A stretch of DNA of 64,000 nucleotides from Siphonodentalium dalli (lineage: Eukaryota; Mollusca; Scaphopoda; Gadilida; Siphonodentaliidae), in contig CP136061.1 of the NCBI GenBank assembly GCA_032622095.1, forward strand, positions 175,299,692 to 175,363,691, read 5' to 3'. Positions 1 to 10,859 of the stretch are shown piece by piece (within the stretch, counting starts at the first letter, position 1; each line of letters begins with the position of its first letter). Made by a program: the position numbers and the translations under genes. Under the pieces are notes generated by a model. It did no database searches. It was not told where the DNA came from and worked only from the letters and a program-made list of their open reading frames with translations.

Positions 1-77
1 AGAAAATTTGGTAATAAAGGTGACAAAATTAATCACGATCACCATATCGGAGAGCTCAATCACGCGTTATTCAGTAA

Positions 78-116
78 CCACCACAAATAATTGCGTAATT
101 TAACGCTAAATGGTGG
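78..116. repeat. Imperfect hairpin in each monomer
   Basis: Nested inverted arms CCACC (78-82) / GGTGG (112-116) and GCGT (93-96) / ACGC (103-106) enclose an AATTTA centre. The spacers between the arm pairs differ in length (10 versus 5 bases), so the stem is bulged. The element recurs at the same place in essentially every monomer. Some units have ATTTTACGC or CCTAAAT substitutions that weaken it. Function is unknown; it may simply be a structural feature of the satellite. Confidence 0.65.
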
Positions 117-219
117 AGCTTGTTGGCTTAATATATGTGTTTTTTTCCAGAATTACTAAGAAATTGGACCCAAAATACATCTTAAAACAGTCATTTACGG
201 AATATAACAGCTGGTTGCC

Positions 220-825
220 ATGGATACAGAGATCCACATAGTCACCACAACTCGTAATAGGAACGATCTAGAGCAAGAACATGTCCCATGTGCAGAAGGG
301 ATGTTATGTTACACCAGCGATATAGATTTACGGGATATTTGTCTTATTGAGAAATCGGTACCCCAACTGCCAGAAATATATATATATATACAGCGGTACC
401 CCAACTGGCCAGTATATAGGTTCAATATATATATTCATAATTAACTGAAAAATGGAAGTGGGACTATTCCGAAAATATCTAGATAGTGGAGATAGTACAA
501 TTACAAGCTGATATATGAAGGTAAAATGGTGCAACCTGTTTCCAATCCGAAATGGTGCATATATTTTATCTTGGTGGCCATGAATGGCAAAAAATTGTCA
601 AATTTGAGAAAATTCGGTAATAAAAGTGACAAAATTAATCACGGTCACCATATCGGAGAGCTCAATCACGCGTTATTCAGTAACCACCACAAATAATTGC
701 GTAATTTAACGCTAAATGGTGGAACTTGTTGGCTATATATGTGGGTTTTTTTCCAGAATTACTAACAAATTGGACCCAAAATACATCTTAAAACAGTCAT
801 TTACGGAATATAACAGCTCGTTGCC
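220..825 (+). repeat. Representative satellite monomer (606 bp)
   Basis: One full unit measured anchor to anchor. Landmarks in order: the well-conserved stretch with CTAGA and 'GAACATGTCCCATGTGCAG' (about 265-300); the first CGGTACCCCAACTG (356-369); an (AT)n tract (374-390); the second CGGTACCCCAACTG (394-407); a 10-bp direct repeat AAATGGTGCA at 524-533 and 550-559; a GTGAC/GTCACC inverted pair; then a CCACC/GGTGG imperfect hairpin; then a poly-T run ending CCAG. I do not recognise the satellite family. The unit contains no RNA gene or transposase-like coding sequence that I can see. Confidence 0.9.
356..407. repeat. Direct CGGTACCCCAACTG pair flanking an (AT)n tract
   Basis: The 14-mer CGGTACCCCAACTG occurs at 356-369 and again at 394-407, followed by near-identical CCAG/GGCCAG. 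Between the copies lies 'CAGAA', then an (AT)n run, then 'CAGC' or 'CAGCC'. The run varies by about two repeat steps between monomers (cagC versus cagCC types). This is the exact interval into which both the Helitron and the 4.76-kb TIR transposon inserted elsewhere in the window. Confidence 0.9.
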
Positions 826-2993
826 ATGGATACAGAGATCCACATAGTCACTCCAACTCGTAATAGGAACGATCTAGACCAAGAACATGTCCCATGTGCA
901 GAAGGGATGTTATGTTACACAAGCGATATAGATTAACAGGATATTTGTCTTATTGAGAAATCGGTACCCCAACTGCCAGAAATATATATATATACAGCCG
1001 GTACCCCAACTGACCAGTATATAGGTTCAATATATATATTCATAATTAACTGAAAAATGGAAGTGGGACTATTCCGAAAATATCTAGATAGTGGAGATAG
1101 CACAATTACAAGCTGATATATGAAGGTAAAATGGTGCAACCTGTTTCCAATCCGAAATGGTGCATATACATTATGTTGGTGGCCATGAATGGCAAAACAT
1201 GGTAAAATTTGAGAAAATTTGGTAATAAAGGTGACAAAATTAATCACGATCACCATATCGGAGAGCTCAATCACGCGTTATTCAGTAACCACCACAAATA
1301 ATTGCGTAATTTAACGCTAAATGGTGGAGCTTGTTGGCTTAATATATGTGTTTTTTTCCAGAATTACTAAGAAATTGGACCCAAAATACATCTTAAAACA
1401 GTCATTTACGGAATATAACAGCTGGTTGCCATGGATACAGAGATCCACATAGTCACCCCAACTCGCAATAGGAACGATCTAGACCAAGAACATGTCCCAT
1501 GTGCAGAAGGGATGTTATGTTACACCAGCGATATAGATTTACGGGATATTTGTCTTATTGAGAAATCGGTACCCCAACTGCCAGAAATATATATATATAT
1601 ATACAGCGGTACCCCAACTGACCAGTATATAGGTTCAATATATATATTCATAATTAACTGAAAAATGGAAGTGGGGCTATTCCGAAAATATCTAGATAGT
1701 GGAGATAGCACAATTACAAGCTGATATATGAAGGTAAAATGGTGCAACCTGTTTCCAATCCGAAATGGTGCATATACATTATCTTGGTGGCCATGAATGG
1801 CAAAAAATTGTCAAATTTGAGAAAATTCGGTAATAAAAGTGACAAAATTAATCACGGTCACCATATCGGAGAGCTCAATCACGCGTTATTCAGTAACCAC
1901 CACAAATAATTGCGTAATTTAACGCTAAATGGTGGAACTTGTTGGCTATATATGTGGGTTTTTTTCCAGAATTACTAACAAATTGGACCCAAAATACATC
2001 TTAAAACAGTCATTTACGGAATATAACAGCTCGTTGCCATGGATACAGAGATCCACATAGTCACTCCAACTCGTAATAGGAACGATCTAGACCAAGAACA
2101 TGTCCCATGTGCAGAAGGGATGTTATGTTACACAAGCGATATAGATTAACAGGATATTTGTCTTATTGAGAAATCGGTACCCCAACTGCCAGAAATATAT
2201 ATATATACAGCCGGTACCCCAACTGACCAGTATATAGGTTCAATATATATATTCATAATTAACTGAAAAATGGAAGTGGGACTATTCCGAAAATATCTAG
2301 ATAGTGGAGATAGCACAATTACAAGCTGATATATGAAGGTAAAATGGTGCAACCTGTTTCCAATCCGAAATGGTGCATATACATTATGTTGGTGGCCATG
2401 AATGGCAAAACATGGTAAAATTTGAGAAAATTTGGTAATAAAGGTGACAAAATTAATCACGATCACCATATCGGAGAGCTCAATCACGCGTTATTCAGTA
2501 ACCACCACAAATAATTGCGTAATTTAACGCTAAATGGTGGAGCTTGTTGGCTTAATATATGTGTTTTTTTCCAGAATTACTAAGAAATTGGACCCAAAAT
2601 ACATCTTAAAACAGTCATTTACGGAATATAACAGCTGGTTGCCATGGATACAGAGATCCACATAGTCACCCCAACTCGCAATTGGAACGATCTAGACCAA
2701 GAACATGTCCCATGTGCAGAAGGGATGTTATGTTACACCAGCGATATAGATTTACGGGATATTTGTCTTATTGAGAAATCGGTACCCCAACTGCCAGAAA
2801 TATATATATATATATACAGCGGTACCCCAACTGACCAGTATATAGGTTCAATATATATATTCATAATTAACTGAAAAATGGAAGTGGGGCTATTCCGAAA
2901 ATATCTAGATAGTGGAGATAGCACAATTACAAGCTGATATATGAAGGTAAAATGGTGCAACCTGTTTCCAATCCGAAATGGTGCATATACATT
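570..2993. repeat. 1,213-bp dimeric higher-order repeat, two copies
   Basis: Units of two monomers repeat at an offset of 1,213 bp. The monomers at 826 and 1431 reappear at 2039 and 2644 with the same diagnostic changes, including 'GATTAACAGG' in the first and 'CTCGCAAT' in the second. I place the copies at about 570-1780 and 1781-2993. The right edge is set by 'TTATCTTGG' versus 'TTATGTTGG'. Edges are approximate because neighbouring monomers are themselves similar. Confidence 0.8.
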
Positions 2994-5900
2994 ATGTTGG
3001 TGGCCATGAATGGCAAAAATGGTCAAATTTGAGAAAATTTGGTAATAAAGGTGACAAAATTAATCACGGTCACCATATCGGAGAGCTCAATCACGCGTTA
3101 TTCAGTAACAACCACAAATAATTGCGTAATTTAACGCTAAATGGTGGAGCTTGTTGGCTTAATATATGTGTTTTTTTCCAGAATTACTAAGAAATTGGAC
3201 CCAAAATACATCTTAAAACAGTCATTTGCGGAATATAACAGCTGGTTGCCATGGATACAGAGATCCACATAGTCACCCCAACTCGTAATAGGAACGATCT
3301 AGACCAAGAACATGTCCCATGTGCAGAAGGGATGTTATGTTACACAAGCGATATAGATTAACGGGATATTTGTCTTATTGAGAAATCGGTACCCCCAACT
3401 GCCAGAAATATATATATATACAGCCGGTACCCCAACTGACCAGTATATAGGTTCAATATATATATTCATAATTAACTGAAAAATGGAAGTGGGACTATTC
3501 CGAAAATATCTAGATAGTGGATATAGCACAATTACAACCTGATATATGAAGGTAAAATGGTGCAACCTGTTTCCAATCCGAAATGGTGCATATACATTAT
3601 GTTGGTGGCCATGAATGGCAAAAAATGGTAAAATTTGGTAATAAAGGTGACAAAATTAATCACGATCACCATATCGGAGAGCTCAATCATGCGTTATTCA
3701 GTAACCACCACAAATAATTGCGTAATTTAACGCTAAATGGTGGAACTTGTTGGCTATATATGTGTTTTTTTTCCAGAATTACTAACAAATTGGACCCAAA
3801 ATACATCTTAAAACAGTCATTTACAGAATATAACAGCTGGTTGCCATGGATACAGAGATCCACACAGTCACCCCAACTCGTAATAGGAACGATCTAGACC
3901 AAGAACATGTCCCATGTGCAGAAGGGATGTTATGTTACACCAGCGATATAGAGTTACGGGATATTTGTCTTATTGAGAAATCGGTACCCCAACTGCCAGA
4001 AATATATATATATACAGCCGGTACCCCAACTGACCAGAATATAGGTTCAATATATATATTCATAATTAACTGAAAAATGGAAGTGGGGCTATTTCGAAAA
4101 TATCTAGATAGTGGAGATAGCACAATTACAAGCTGATATATGAAGGTAAAATGGTGCAACCTGTTTCCAATCCGAAATGGTGCATATACATTATGTTGGT
4201 GGCCATGAATGGCAAAAAATGGTCAAATTTGAGAAAATTTGGTAATAAAGGTGACAAAATTAATCACGATCACCATATCGGAGAGCTCAATCACGCGTTA
4301 TTCAGTAACCACCATAAAAAATTGCGTAATTTAACGCTAAATGGTGGAGCTTGTTGGCTTAATATATGTGTTTTTTTCCAGAATTACTAAGAAATTGGAC
4401 CCAAAATACATCTTAAAACAGTCATTTACGGAATATAACAGCTGGTTGCCATGGATACAGAGATCCACATAGTCACCCCAACTCGTAATAGGAACGATCT
4501 AGACCAAGAACATGTCCCATGTGCAGAAGGGATGTTATGTTACACCAGCGATATAGATTTACGGGATATTTGTCTTATTGAGAAATCGGTACCGCCACTG
4601 CCAGAAATATATATATATATACAGCGGTACCCCAACTGACCGGTATATAGGTTCAATATATATATTCATAATTAACTGAAAAATGGAAGTGGGGCTATTC
4701 CGAAAAAATCTAGATAGTGGAGATAGCACAATTACAAGCTGATATATGAAGGTAAAATGGTGCAACCTGTTTCCAATCCGAAATGGTGCATATACATTAT
4801 GTTGGTGGCCATGAATGGCAAAAATGGTCAAATTTGAGAAAATTTGGTAATAAAGGTGACAAAATTAATCACGGTCACCATATCGGAGAGCTCAATCACG
4901 CGTTATTCAGTAACCACCACAAATAATTGCGTAATTTAACGCTAAATGGTGGAGCTTGTTGGCTTAATATATGTGTTTTTTTCCAGAATTACTAAGAAAT
5001 TGGACCCAAAATACATCTTAAAACAGTCATTTGCGGAATATAACAGCTGGTTGCCATGGATACAGAGATCCACACAGTCACCCCAACTCGTAATAGGAAC
5101 GATCTAGACCAAGAACATGTCCCATGTGCAGAAGGGATGTTATGTTACACAAGCGATATAGATTAACGGGATATTTGTCTTATTGAGAAATCGGTACCCC
5201 AACTGCCAGAAATATATATATATACAGCCGGTACCCCAACTGACCAGTATATAGGTTCAATATATATATTCATAATTAACTGAAAAATGGAAGTGGGACT
5301 ATTCCGAAAATATCTAGATAGTGGAGATAGTACAATTACAAGCTGATATATGAAGGTAAAATGGTGCAACCTGTTTCCAATCCGAAATGGTGCATATACA
5401 TTATCTTGGTGGCCATGAATGGCAAAAAATTGTCAAATTTGAGAAAATTCGGTAATAAAAGTGACAAAATTAATCACGGTCACCATATCGGAGAGCTCAA
5501 TCACGCGTTATTCAGTAACCACCACAAATAATTGCGTAATTTAACGCTAAATGGTGGAACTTGTTGGCTATATATGTGGGTTTTTTTCCAGAATTACTAA
5601 CAAATTGGACCCAAAATACATCTTAAAACAGTCATTTACGGAATATAACAGCTCGTTGCCATGGATACAGAGATCCACATAGTCACTCCAACTCGTAATA
5701 GGAACGATCTAGACCAAGAACATGTCCCATGTGCAGAAGGGATGTTATGTTACACAAGCCATATAGATTAACGGGATATTTGTCTTATTGAGAAATCGGT
5801 ACCCCAACTGCCAGAAATATATATATATACAGCCGGTACCCCAACTGACCAGTATATAGGTTCAATATATATATTCATAATTAACTGAAAAATGGAAGTG

Positions 5901-7453
5901 GGACTATTCCGAAAATATCTAGATAGTGGAGATAGCACAATTACAAGCTGATATATGAAGTTAAAATGGTGCAACCTGTTTCCAATCCGAAATGGTGCAT
6001 ATACATTATGTTGGTGGCCATGAATGGCAAAAAATGGTAAAATTTGGTAATAAAGGTGACAAAATTAATCACGATCACCATATCGGAGAGCTCATTCATG
6101 CGTTATTCAGTAACCACCACAAATAATTGCGTAATTTTACGCTAAATGGTGGAACTTGTTGGCTATATATGTGTTTTTTTTCCAGAATTACTAACAAATT
6201 GGACCCAAAATACATCTTAAAACAGTCATTTACAGAATATAACAGCTGGTTGCCATGGATACAGAGATCCACACAGTCACCCCAACTCGTAATAGGAACG
6301 ATCTAGACCAAGAACATGTCCCATGTGCAGAAGGGATGTTATGTTACACAAGCCATATAGATTAACGGGATATTTGTCTTATTGAGAAATCGGTACCCCA
6401 ACTGCCAGAAATATATATATATACAGCCGGTACCCCAACTGACCAGTATATAGGTTCAATATATATATTCATAATTAACTGAAAAATGGAAGTGGGACTA
6501 TTCCGAAAATATCTAGATAGTGGAGATAGCACAATTACAAGCTGATATATGAAGTTAAAATGGTGCAACCTGTTTCCAATCCGAAATGGTGCATATACAT
6601 TATGTTGGTGGCCATGAATGGCAAAAAATGGTAAAATTTGGTAATAAAGGTGACAAAATTAATCACGCTCACCATATCGGAGAGCTCAATCATGCGTTAT
6701 TCAGTAACCACCACAAATAATTGCGTAATTTTACGCTAAATGGTGGAACTTGTTGGCTATATATGTGGTTTTTTTCCAGAATTACTAACAAATTGGACCC
6801 AAAATACATCTTAAAACAGTCATTTACAGAATATAACAGCTGGTTGCCATGGATACAGAGATCCACACAGTCACCCCAACTCGTAATAGGAACGATCTAG
6901 ACCAAGAACATGTCCCATGTGCAGAAGGGATGTTATGTTACACCAGCGATATAGAGTTACGGGATATTTGTCTTATTGAGAAATCGGTACCCCAACTGCC
7001 AGAAATATATATATATACAGCCGGTACCCCAACTGACCAGTATATAGGTTCAATATATATATTAATAATTAACTGAAAAATGGAAGTGGGGCTATTTCGA
7101 AAATATCTAGATAGTGGAGATAGCACAATTACAAGCTGATATATGAAGGTAAAATGGTGCAACCTGTTTCCAATCCGAAATGGTGCATATACATTATGTT
7201 GGTGGCCATGAATGGCAAAAAATGGTCAAATTTGAGAAAATTTGGTAATAAAGGTGACAAAATTAATCACGATCACCATATCGGAGAGCTCAATCACGCG
7301 TTATTCAGTAACCACCACAAATAATTGCGTAATTTAACGCTAAATGGTGGAGCTTGTTGGCTTAATATATGTGTTTTTTTCCAGAATTACTAAGAAATTG
7401 GACCCAAAATACATCTTAAAACAGTCATTTACGGAATATAACAGCTGGTTGCC

Positions 7454-7681
7454 ATGGATACAGAGATCCACATAGTCACCACAACTCGTAATAGGAACGA
7501 TCTAGACCAAGAACATGTCCCATGTGCAGAAGGGATGTTATGTTACACCAGCGATATAGATTTACGGGATTTTGTCTTATTGAGAAATCGGTACCCCAAC
7601 TGCCAGAAATATATATATATATACAGCGGTACCCCAACTGACCAGTATATAGGTTCAATATATATATTCATAATTAACTGA
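7454..7681. other. Empty-site paralogue of the Helitron insertion
   Basis: This monomer carries the short diagnostic deletion 'GGGATTTTGTC' (most units read GGGATATTTGTC), which is also found in all five Helitron-bearing monomers. It also has 'cagaaa' followed by a 14-nt TA tract and CAGCGG. Joining the two Helitron flanks gives exactly this tract length. The insertion point corresponds to the A/T junction at 7611/7612. The whole neighbourhood matches 13.9-16.6 kb at an offset of 8,956 bp, and 7612 + 8956 equals 16568, the first Helitron base. Confidence 0.85.
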
Positions 7682-8813
7682 AAAATGGAAGTGGGGCTAT
7701 TCCGAAAATATCTAGATAGTGGAGATAGCACAATTACAAGCTGATATATGAAGGTAAAATGGTGCAACCTGTTTCCAATCCGAAATGGTGCATATACATT
7801 ATGTTGGTGGCCATGAATGGCAAAACATGGTAAAATTTGAGAAAATTTGGTAATAAAGGTGACAAAATTAATCACGATCACCATATCGGAGAGCTCAATC
7901 ACGCGTTATTCAGTAACCACCACAAATAATTGCGTAATTTAACCCTAAATGGTGGAACTTGTTGGCTATATATGTGTTTTTTTTCCAGAATTACTAACAA
8001 ATTGGACCCAAAATACATCTTAAAACAGTCATTTACAGAATATAACAGCTGGTTGCCATGGATACAGAGATCCACACAGTCACCCCAACTCGTAATAGGA
8101 ACGATCTAGACCAAGAACATGTCCCATGTGCAGAAGGGATGTTATGTTACACAAGCCATATAGATTAACGGGATATTTGTCTTATTGACAAATCGGTACC
8201 CCAACTGCCAGAAATATATATATATACAGCCGGTACCCCAACTGACCAGTATATAGGTTCAATATATATATTCATAATTAACTGAAAAATGGAAGTGGGA
8301 CTATTCCGAAAATATCTAGATAGTGGAGATAGCACAATTACAAGCTGATATATGAAGTTAAAATGGTGCAACCTGTTTCCAATCCGAAATGGTGCATATA
8401 CATTATGTTGGTGGCCATGAATGGCAAAAAATGGTAAAATTTGGTAATAAAGGTGACAAAATTAATCACGATCACCATATCGGAGAGCTCATTCATGCGT
8501 TATTCAGTAACCACCACAAATAATTGCGTAATTTTACGCTAAATGGTGGAACTTGTTGGCTATATATGTGGTTTTTTTCCAGAATTACTAACAAATTGGA
8601 CCCAAAATACATCTTAAAACAGTCATTTACAGAATATAACAGCTGGTTGCCATGGATACAGAGATCCACACAGTCACCCCAACTCGTAATAGGAACGATC
8701 TAGACCAAGAACATGTCCCATGTGCAGAAGGGATGTTATGTTACACAAGCCATATAGATTAACGGGATATTTGTCTTATTGAGAAATCGGTACCCCAACT
8801 GCCAGAAATATAT

Positions 8814-8831
8814 GAGGGTGACGACCCCCCT
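8814..8831 (+). repeat. Left terminal inverted repeat of transposon copy 1
   Basis: GAGGGTGACGACCCCCCT, an exact reverse complement of 13555-13572. The adjoining bases (CCCCCTGG) do not continue the match, so the perfect TIR is 18 bp. Confidence 0.92.
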
Positions 8832-8837
8832 CCCCCT

Positions 8838-8912
8838 GGCATCCAGCATCCGGCTTAAAATGGACACCGGCATCCGGAATACGCCATAACAGAGAGGCGG
8901 CATCCGGAATAC
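8838..8912. repeat. Left subterminal GCATCCGG repeats
   Basis: Several GCATCC(G/A)G motifs are packed here. A 25-bp segment (8869-8893, GGCATCCGGAATACGCC...) recurs perfectly and in the same orientation near the other end at 13509-13533. Clustered subterminal motifs in DNA transposons commonly bind transposase; that role is inferred here. Confidence 0.8.
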
Positions 8913-9078
8913 TATTTGATTAAATTTATTGAAAACAGACTCGGGAACGAATTGAACGTTGGCATGAGGTATTGGAATTAGTCTCCGTATTGGCTAGTAA
9001 TGATTTGATTTAACAGCTTTACGGAAAGATTAAACTTTTAATAAAATACTAAATGTATGATCTCATATCATACATATA
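8913..9078. other. Transposon interior, no feature seen
   Basis: AT-rich sequence between the subterminal repeats and the nested foldback element. I see no open frame of note and no repeat. Confidence 0.6.
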
Positions 9079-9080
9079 TA

Positions 9081-9352
9081 CGCCCTGTCTAACTTACTCG
9101 CGGCCATATTGGATCCGCCAGGTCCGGTTCCGTGGTTTTAGTGCTACAGTTCAAAGTTTTGCAGTAGCATTTCCATATATGACATAAATGGAAGTCATGA
9201 ATATTCAAAAGCTCCATATATGGAAATGCTACTCCAGAACTTTGATCTGTAGCAATAAAACAACCGGGCTGCATGGAAGAATTTCTGATACCACGGAACC
9301 GGACCTGCATGGTGGATCTAATAAGGCCGCGAATTAATGACATGATAGGGCG
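9081..9352. mobile_element. Nested foldback element (272 bp), TA-flanked
   Basis: Nearly the whole length is a long inverted repeat. The outer arms begin CGCCCTGTC and end GATAGGGCG, and include the inverted pair GGTCCGGTTCCGTGG / CCACGGAACCGGACC. The inner arms include AGTAGCATTTCCATATATG and CATATATGGAAATGCTACT around a centre near 9182-9213. TA dinucleotides lie immediately outside (9079-9080 and 9353-9354), as expected for a Tc1/mariner-type MITE, but the assignment rests only on TA flanks and short TIRs. An open frame on the minus strand (9089-9451) merely reads through this palindrome. Confidence 0.8.
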
Positions 9353-9354
9353 TA

Positions 9355-9541
9355 TTGGGTGGGGGTGAAAGGCATAAACCATGTTCCAAATGACAGGAGT
9401 GGTATAATATACTGAATGAGGCGAAGTTGTAGTGGCATGTGCGGAAACCACCTAGCTAATCTTGGGTGACCGTTCATGGTCGTACACGGTAGTATTGAAC
9501 ACCAGGGACACGCAAATAGAAAACTAACATCTTTTTAATAT
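9355..9541. other. Transposon interior, no feature seen
   Basis: Unique-looking sequence between the foldback element and the first TTAA MITE. I recognise no gene or repeat. Confidence 0.6.
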
Positions 9542-9545
9542 TTAA

Positions 9546-10025
9546 AGGTACTCAACCCGTAAAGAGGGTCCCCATCTCAACAGATTCCAACAACAACAAT
9601 CCGATCAGAGGGTCCTATATTACTATTTCTTTGGCTTTGGGGGTAAAAAATATTTGATTCGAGTCGAGGAACCCATCAAACAAAGCTCAGAGTTATTAGA
9701 TATTGATTTTTGAAAATTCTTATGTTCTCGAGATGAGTACTTATAACTGCCGTCAATTTGGTAACCTGCTCGAGATATTACGCCAAAATTCTATTCAAAC
9801 AGACAAGGATGGATAACTCTATAATCAAGTGGGTAATAATAACGAATTTTTGACTATCTTCTGGGCCAGAAAGAATTCCCGATAATGAAAAATAATAGAT
9901 TTCTAAAATCGATATCTAACAAATCTGAGCTTTGATGGGTGACTTCCTCGACTCGAATCAAATATTTTTGACCCCCGAAGCCATTGAAATAGTAATTGAG
10001 AGGAGTTTTATCGGGTTGAGTACCT
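9546..10025. mobile_element. TTAA-flanked foldback MITE 1 (480 bp)
   Basis: The TIR is AGGTACTCAACCCG on the left and CGGGTTGAGTACCT on the right, with TTAA immediately outside on both sides (9542-9545 and 10026-10029). A second, internal inverted pair lies inside: GATTCGAGTCGAGGAA near 9656 and its counterpart TTCCTCGACTCGAATC near 9943. 'GGCTTTGGGGGT' is likewise mirrored by 'ACCCCCGAAGCC'. It has no coding capacity. TTAA targets are typical of piggyBac and Kolobok elements; I cannot tell which mobilised it. Confidence 0.87.
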
Positions 10026-10042
10026 TTAATATTTCAAATTAA

Positions 10043-10478
10043 AGGTACTCAATCAGAGGGTCTCCATATCATCACATTCCAACAAGAACGACAACATATT
10101 TTGAAATGCCGCTTCAGTTATTAGAATCTAATAATTGCCCAAATATAACGAAAAGCACAATCATCTATAGTATAAAATTCCACAAAACCTGTTATTTATC
10201 AACACTTTGTTCAACGAAATTTTGCCGGTTTGTCAAATATCTAACACAAAAAGCCACTTGATTTTAGAGTTATCCATCTTAAACCCGCAATTTGGTCAAT
10301 GAAATTCTTCTCTTTGACTGTCTATTGGGCCACCTAAAATAATAGATTTCAAACATCGATATTTGATCACTCTGAGCTGTGATGGATGGGTTCCTCGACT
10401 CGAATCAAATGTTTTACCCCCCCCCCCCCGAAGCCAAGGAAATAGTAATTTGCGAGCTTTGATTCGGGTTGAGTACCT
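10043..10478. mobile_element. TTAA-flanked foldback MITE 2 (436 bp)
   Basis: Same family as its left neighbour, which ends 17 bp upstream. The left TIR is AGGTACTCAAT, with some divergence after it; the right TIR is CGGGTTGAGTACCT. TTAA flanks lie at 10039-10042 and 10479-10482. The internal inverted pair includes CCTCGACTCGAATCAAA. A 13-base poly-C run at 10417-10429 lies inside the right arm, where its relative has only ACCCCCG. Confidence 0.85.
10417..10429. repeat. Poly-C homopolymer (13 C)
   Basis: A run of thirteen C inside MITE 2. The duplicate element has eleven at 37704-37714. This may be real slippage or a sequencing error. Confidence 0.9.
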
Positions 10479-10482
10479 TTAA

Positions 10483-10790
10483 CAAACGTATAGCATTATA
10501 CATGTGCAGTATAGTATAATAAATCTAACAATGTTATGATTTCACATAACTCTAGGAGTTAAGATTATAATAATTCATGTTTACAAACACCTCATCATGT
10601 CACACTCGCAATATCATGCAATTTGATCAGTGATTAATTATTGAAGCATTTGTGAGGCACGGGCACTCATGGTCCCGCTCTTTAAAAATACGCTCTTTAA
10701 AAAATCGTCAGTTGTGGGTTGCACCCCACAATTTACTCAAACAAAAGATCGCACCCCACAAGTATTCATGGGTATGTGCAGTCACCCCAC
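10483..10790. other. Transposon interior, mostly AT-rich
   Basis: No gene or clear repeat until about 10670. There, three short phrases of the type 'GCACCCCACAA' / 'TCACCCCACAAGTA' recur (10719-10795), suggesting a small degenerate tandem. Confidence 0.5.
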
Positions 10791-10810
10791 AAGTATACTT
10801 TGGCCAGTAC

Positions 10811-10840
10811 GTCCATCCGTCCACCGTCCGTCCGTCCGTC
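10811..10840. repeat. (GTCC)n-type microsatellite
   Basis: GTCCATCCGTCCACC followed by three GTCC units, then 'GTCAACAATT'. This GTCC-plus-CAACAATT context introduces the decayed tandem repeats to its right, and a similar context recurs near 12067-12105. Confidence 0.75.
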
Positions 10841-10859
10841 AACAATTCTTTGAACATCT

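Larger units (their letters stand above)
1..8813. repeat. Satellite array block 1 (about 600-bp monomer)
   Basis: Head-to-tail monomers, all in the same orientation. Using the ATG of the conserved 'GCCATGGATACAGAG' as anchor, units begin at 220, 826, 1431, 2039, 2644, 3251, 3846, 4451, 5056, 5661, 6255, 6849, 7454, 8058 and 8652, so spacing is 594-608 bp. Length differences come from the (AT)n tract, the poly-T before 'CCAG', and presence or absence of about 11 bp near 'GTCAAATTTGAGAAAATTTGG'. Two main sequence types alternate. One has 'GGAGCTTGTTGGCTTAATATATG' features and 'GATTTACGGG' or 'GAGTTACGGG'; the other has 'GGAACTTGTTGGCTATATATG' features and 'GATTAACGGG'. The block starts inside a monomer at the window edge and is cut at 8813 by the TIR transposon. 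There is no sign of selection for protein: half the units carry a stop in the frame that is open in the others. Confidence 0.97.

Noticed and set aside
130-160. Poly-T followed by CCAG looks like a 3' splice site in each monomer
   Set aside because: There is no coding exon downstream and no matching donor logic. A pyrimidine run ending in CAG is expected by chance at this density of repeats.
270-300. GAACATGTCC resembles a p53-type half-site
   Set aside because: Only one half-site fits; the adjacent bases CATGTGCAGA do not make a second. A single 10-bp match in an AT-rich satellite is weak.
61-800. AATAAA and TATA-like strings as promoters or polyadenylation signals
   Set aside because: They occur in every monomer of an AT-rich satellite and no transcript unit is supported.
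1081-1100. CENP-B box in the satellite
   Set aside because: I looked for TTCG-N4-A-NN-CGGG on both strands of the monomer. The closest stretches (ATTTCGAAAATATC, TTTACGGGAT) lack one half of the motif.
933-1274. 113-codon minus-strand frame repeated in many monomers as a possible protein family
   Set aside because: It exists only because the monomer repeats. The frame length changes with AT-tract and poly-A indels, the encoded IYIYIY run is the microsatellite, and no domain is recognisable.
9650-9675. GATTCGAGTCG in the MITE resembles a tRNA B box
   Set aside because: There is no A box at the correct distance and no cloverleaf. The match is part of the foldback arm and is mirrored at the other end.
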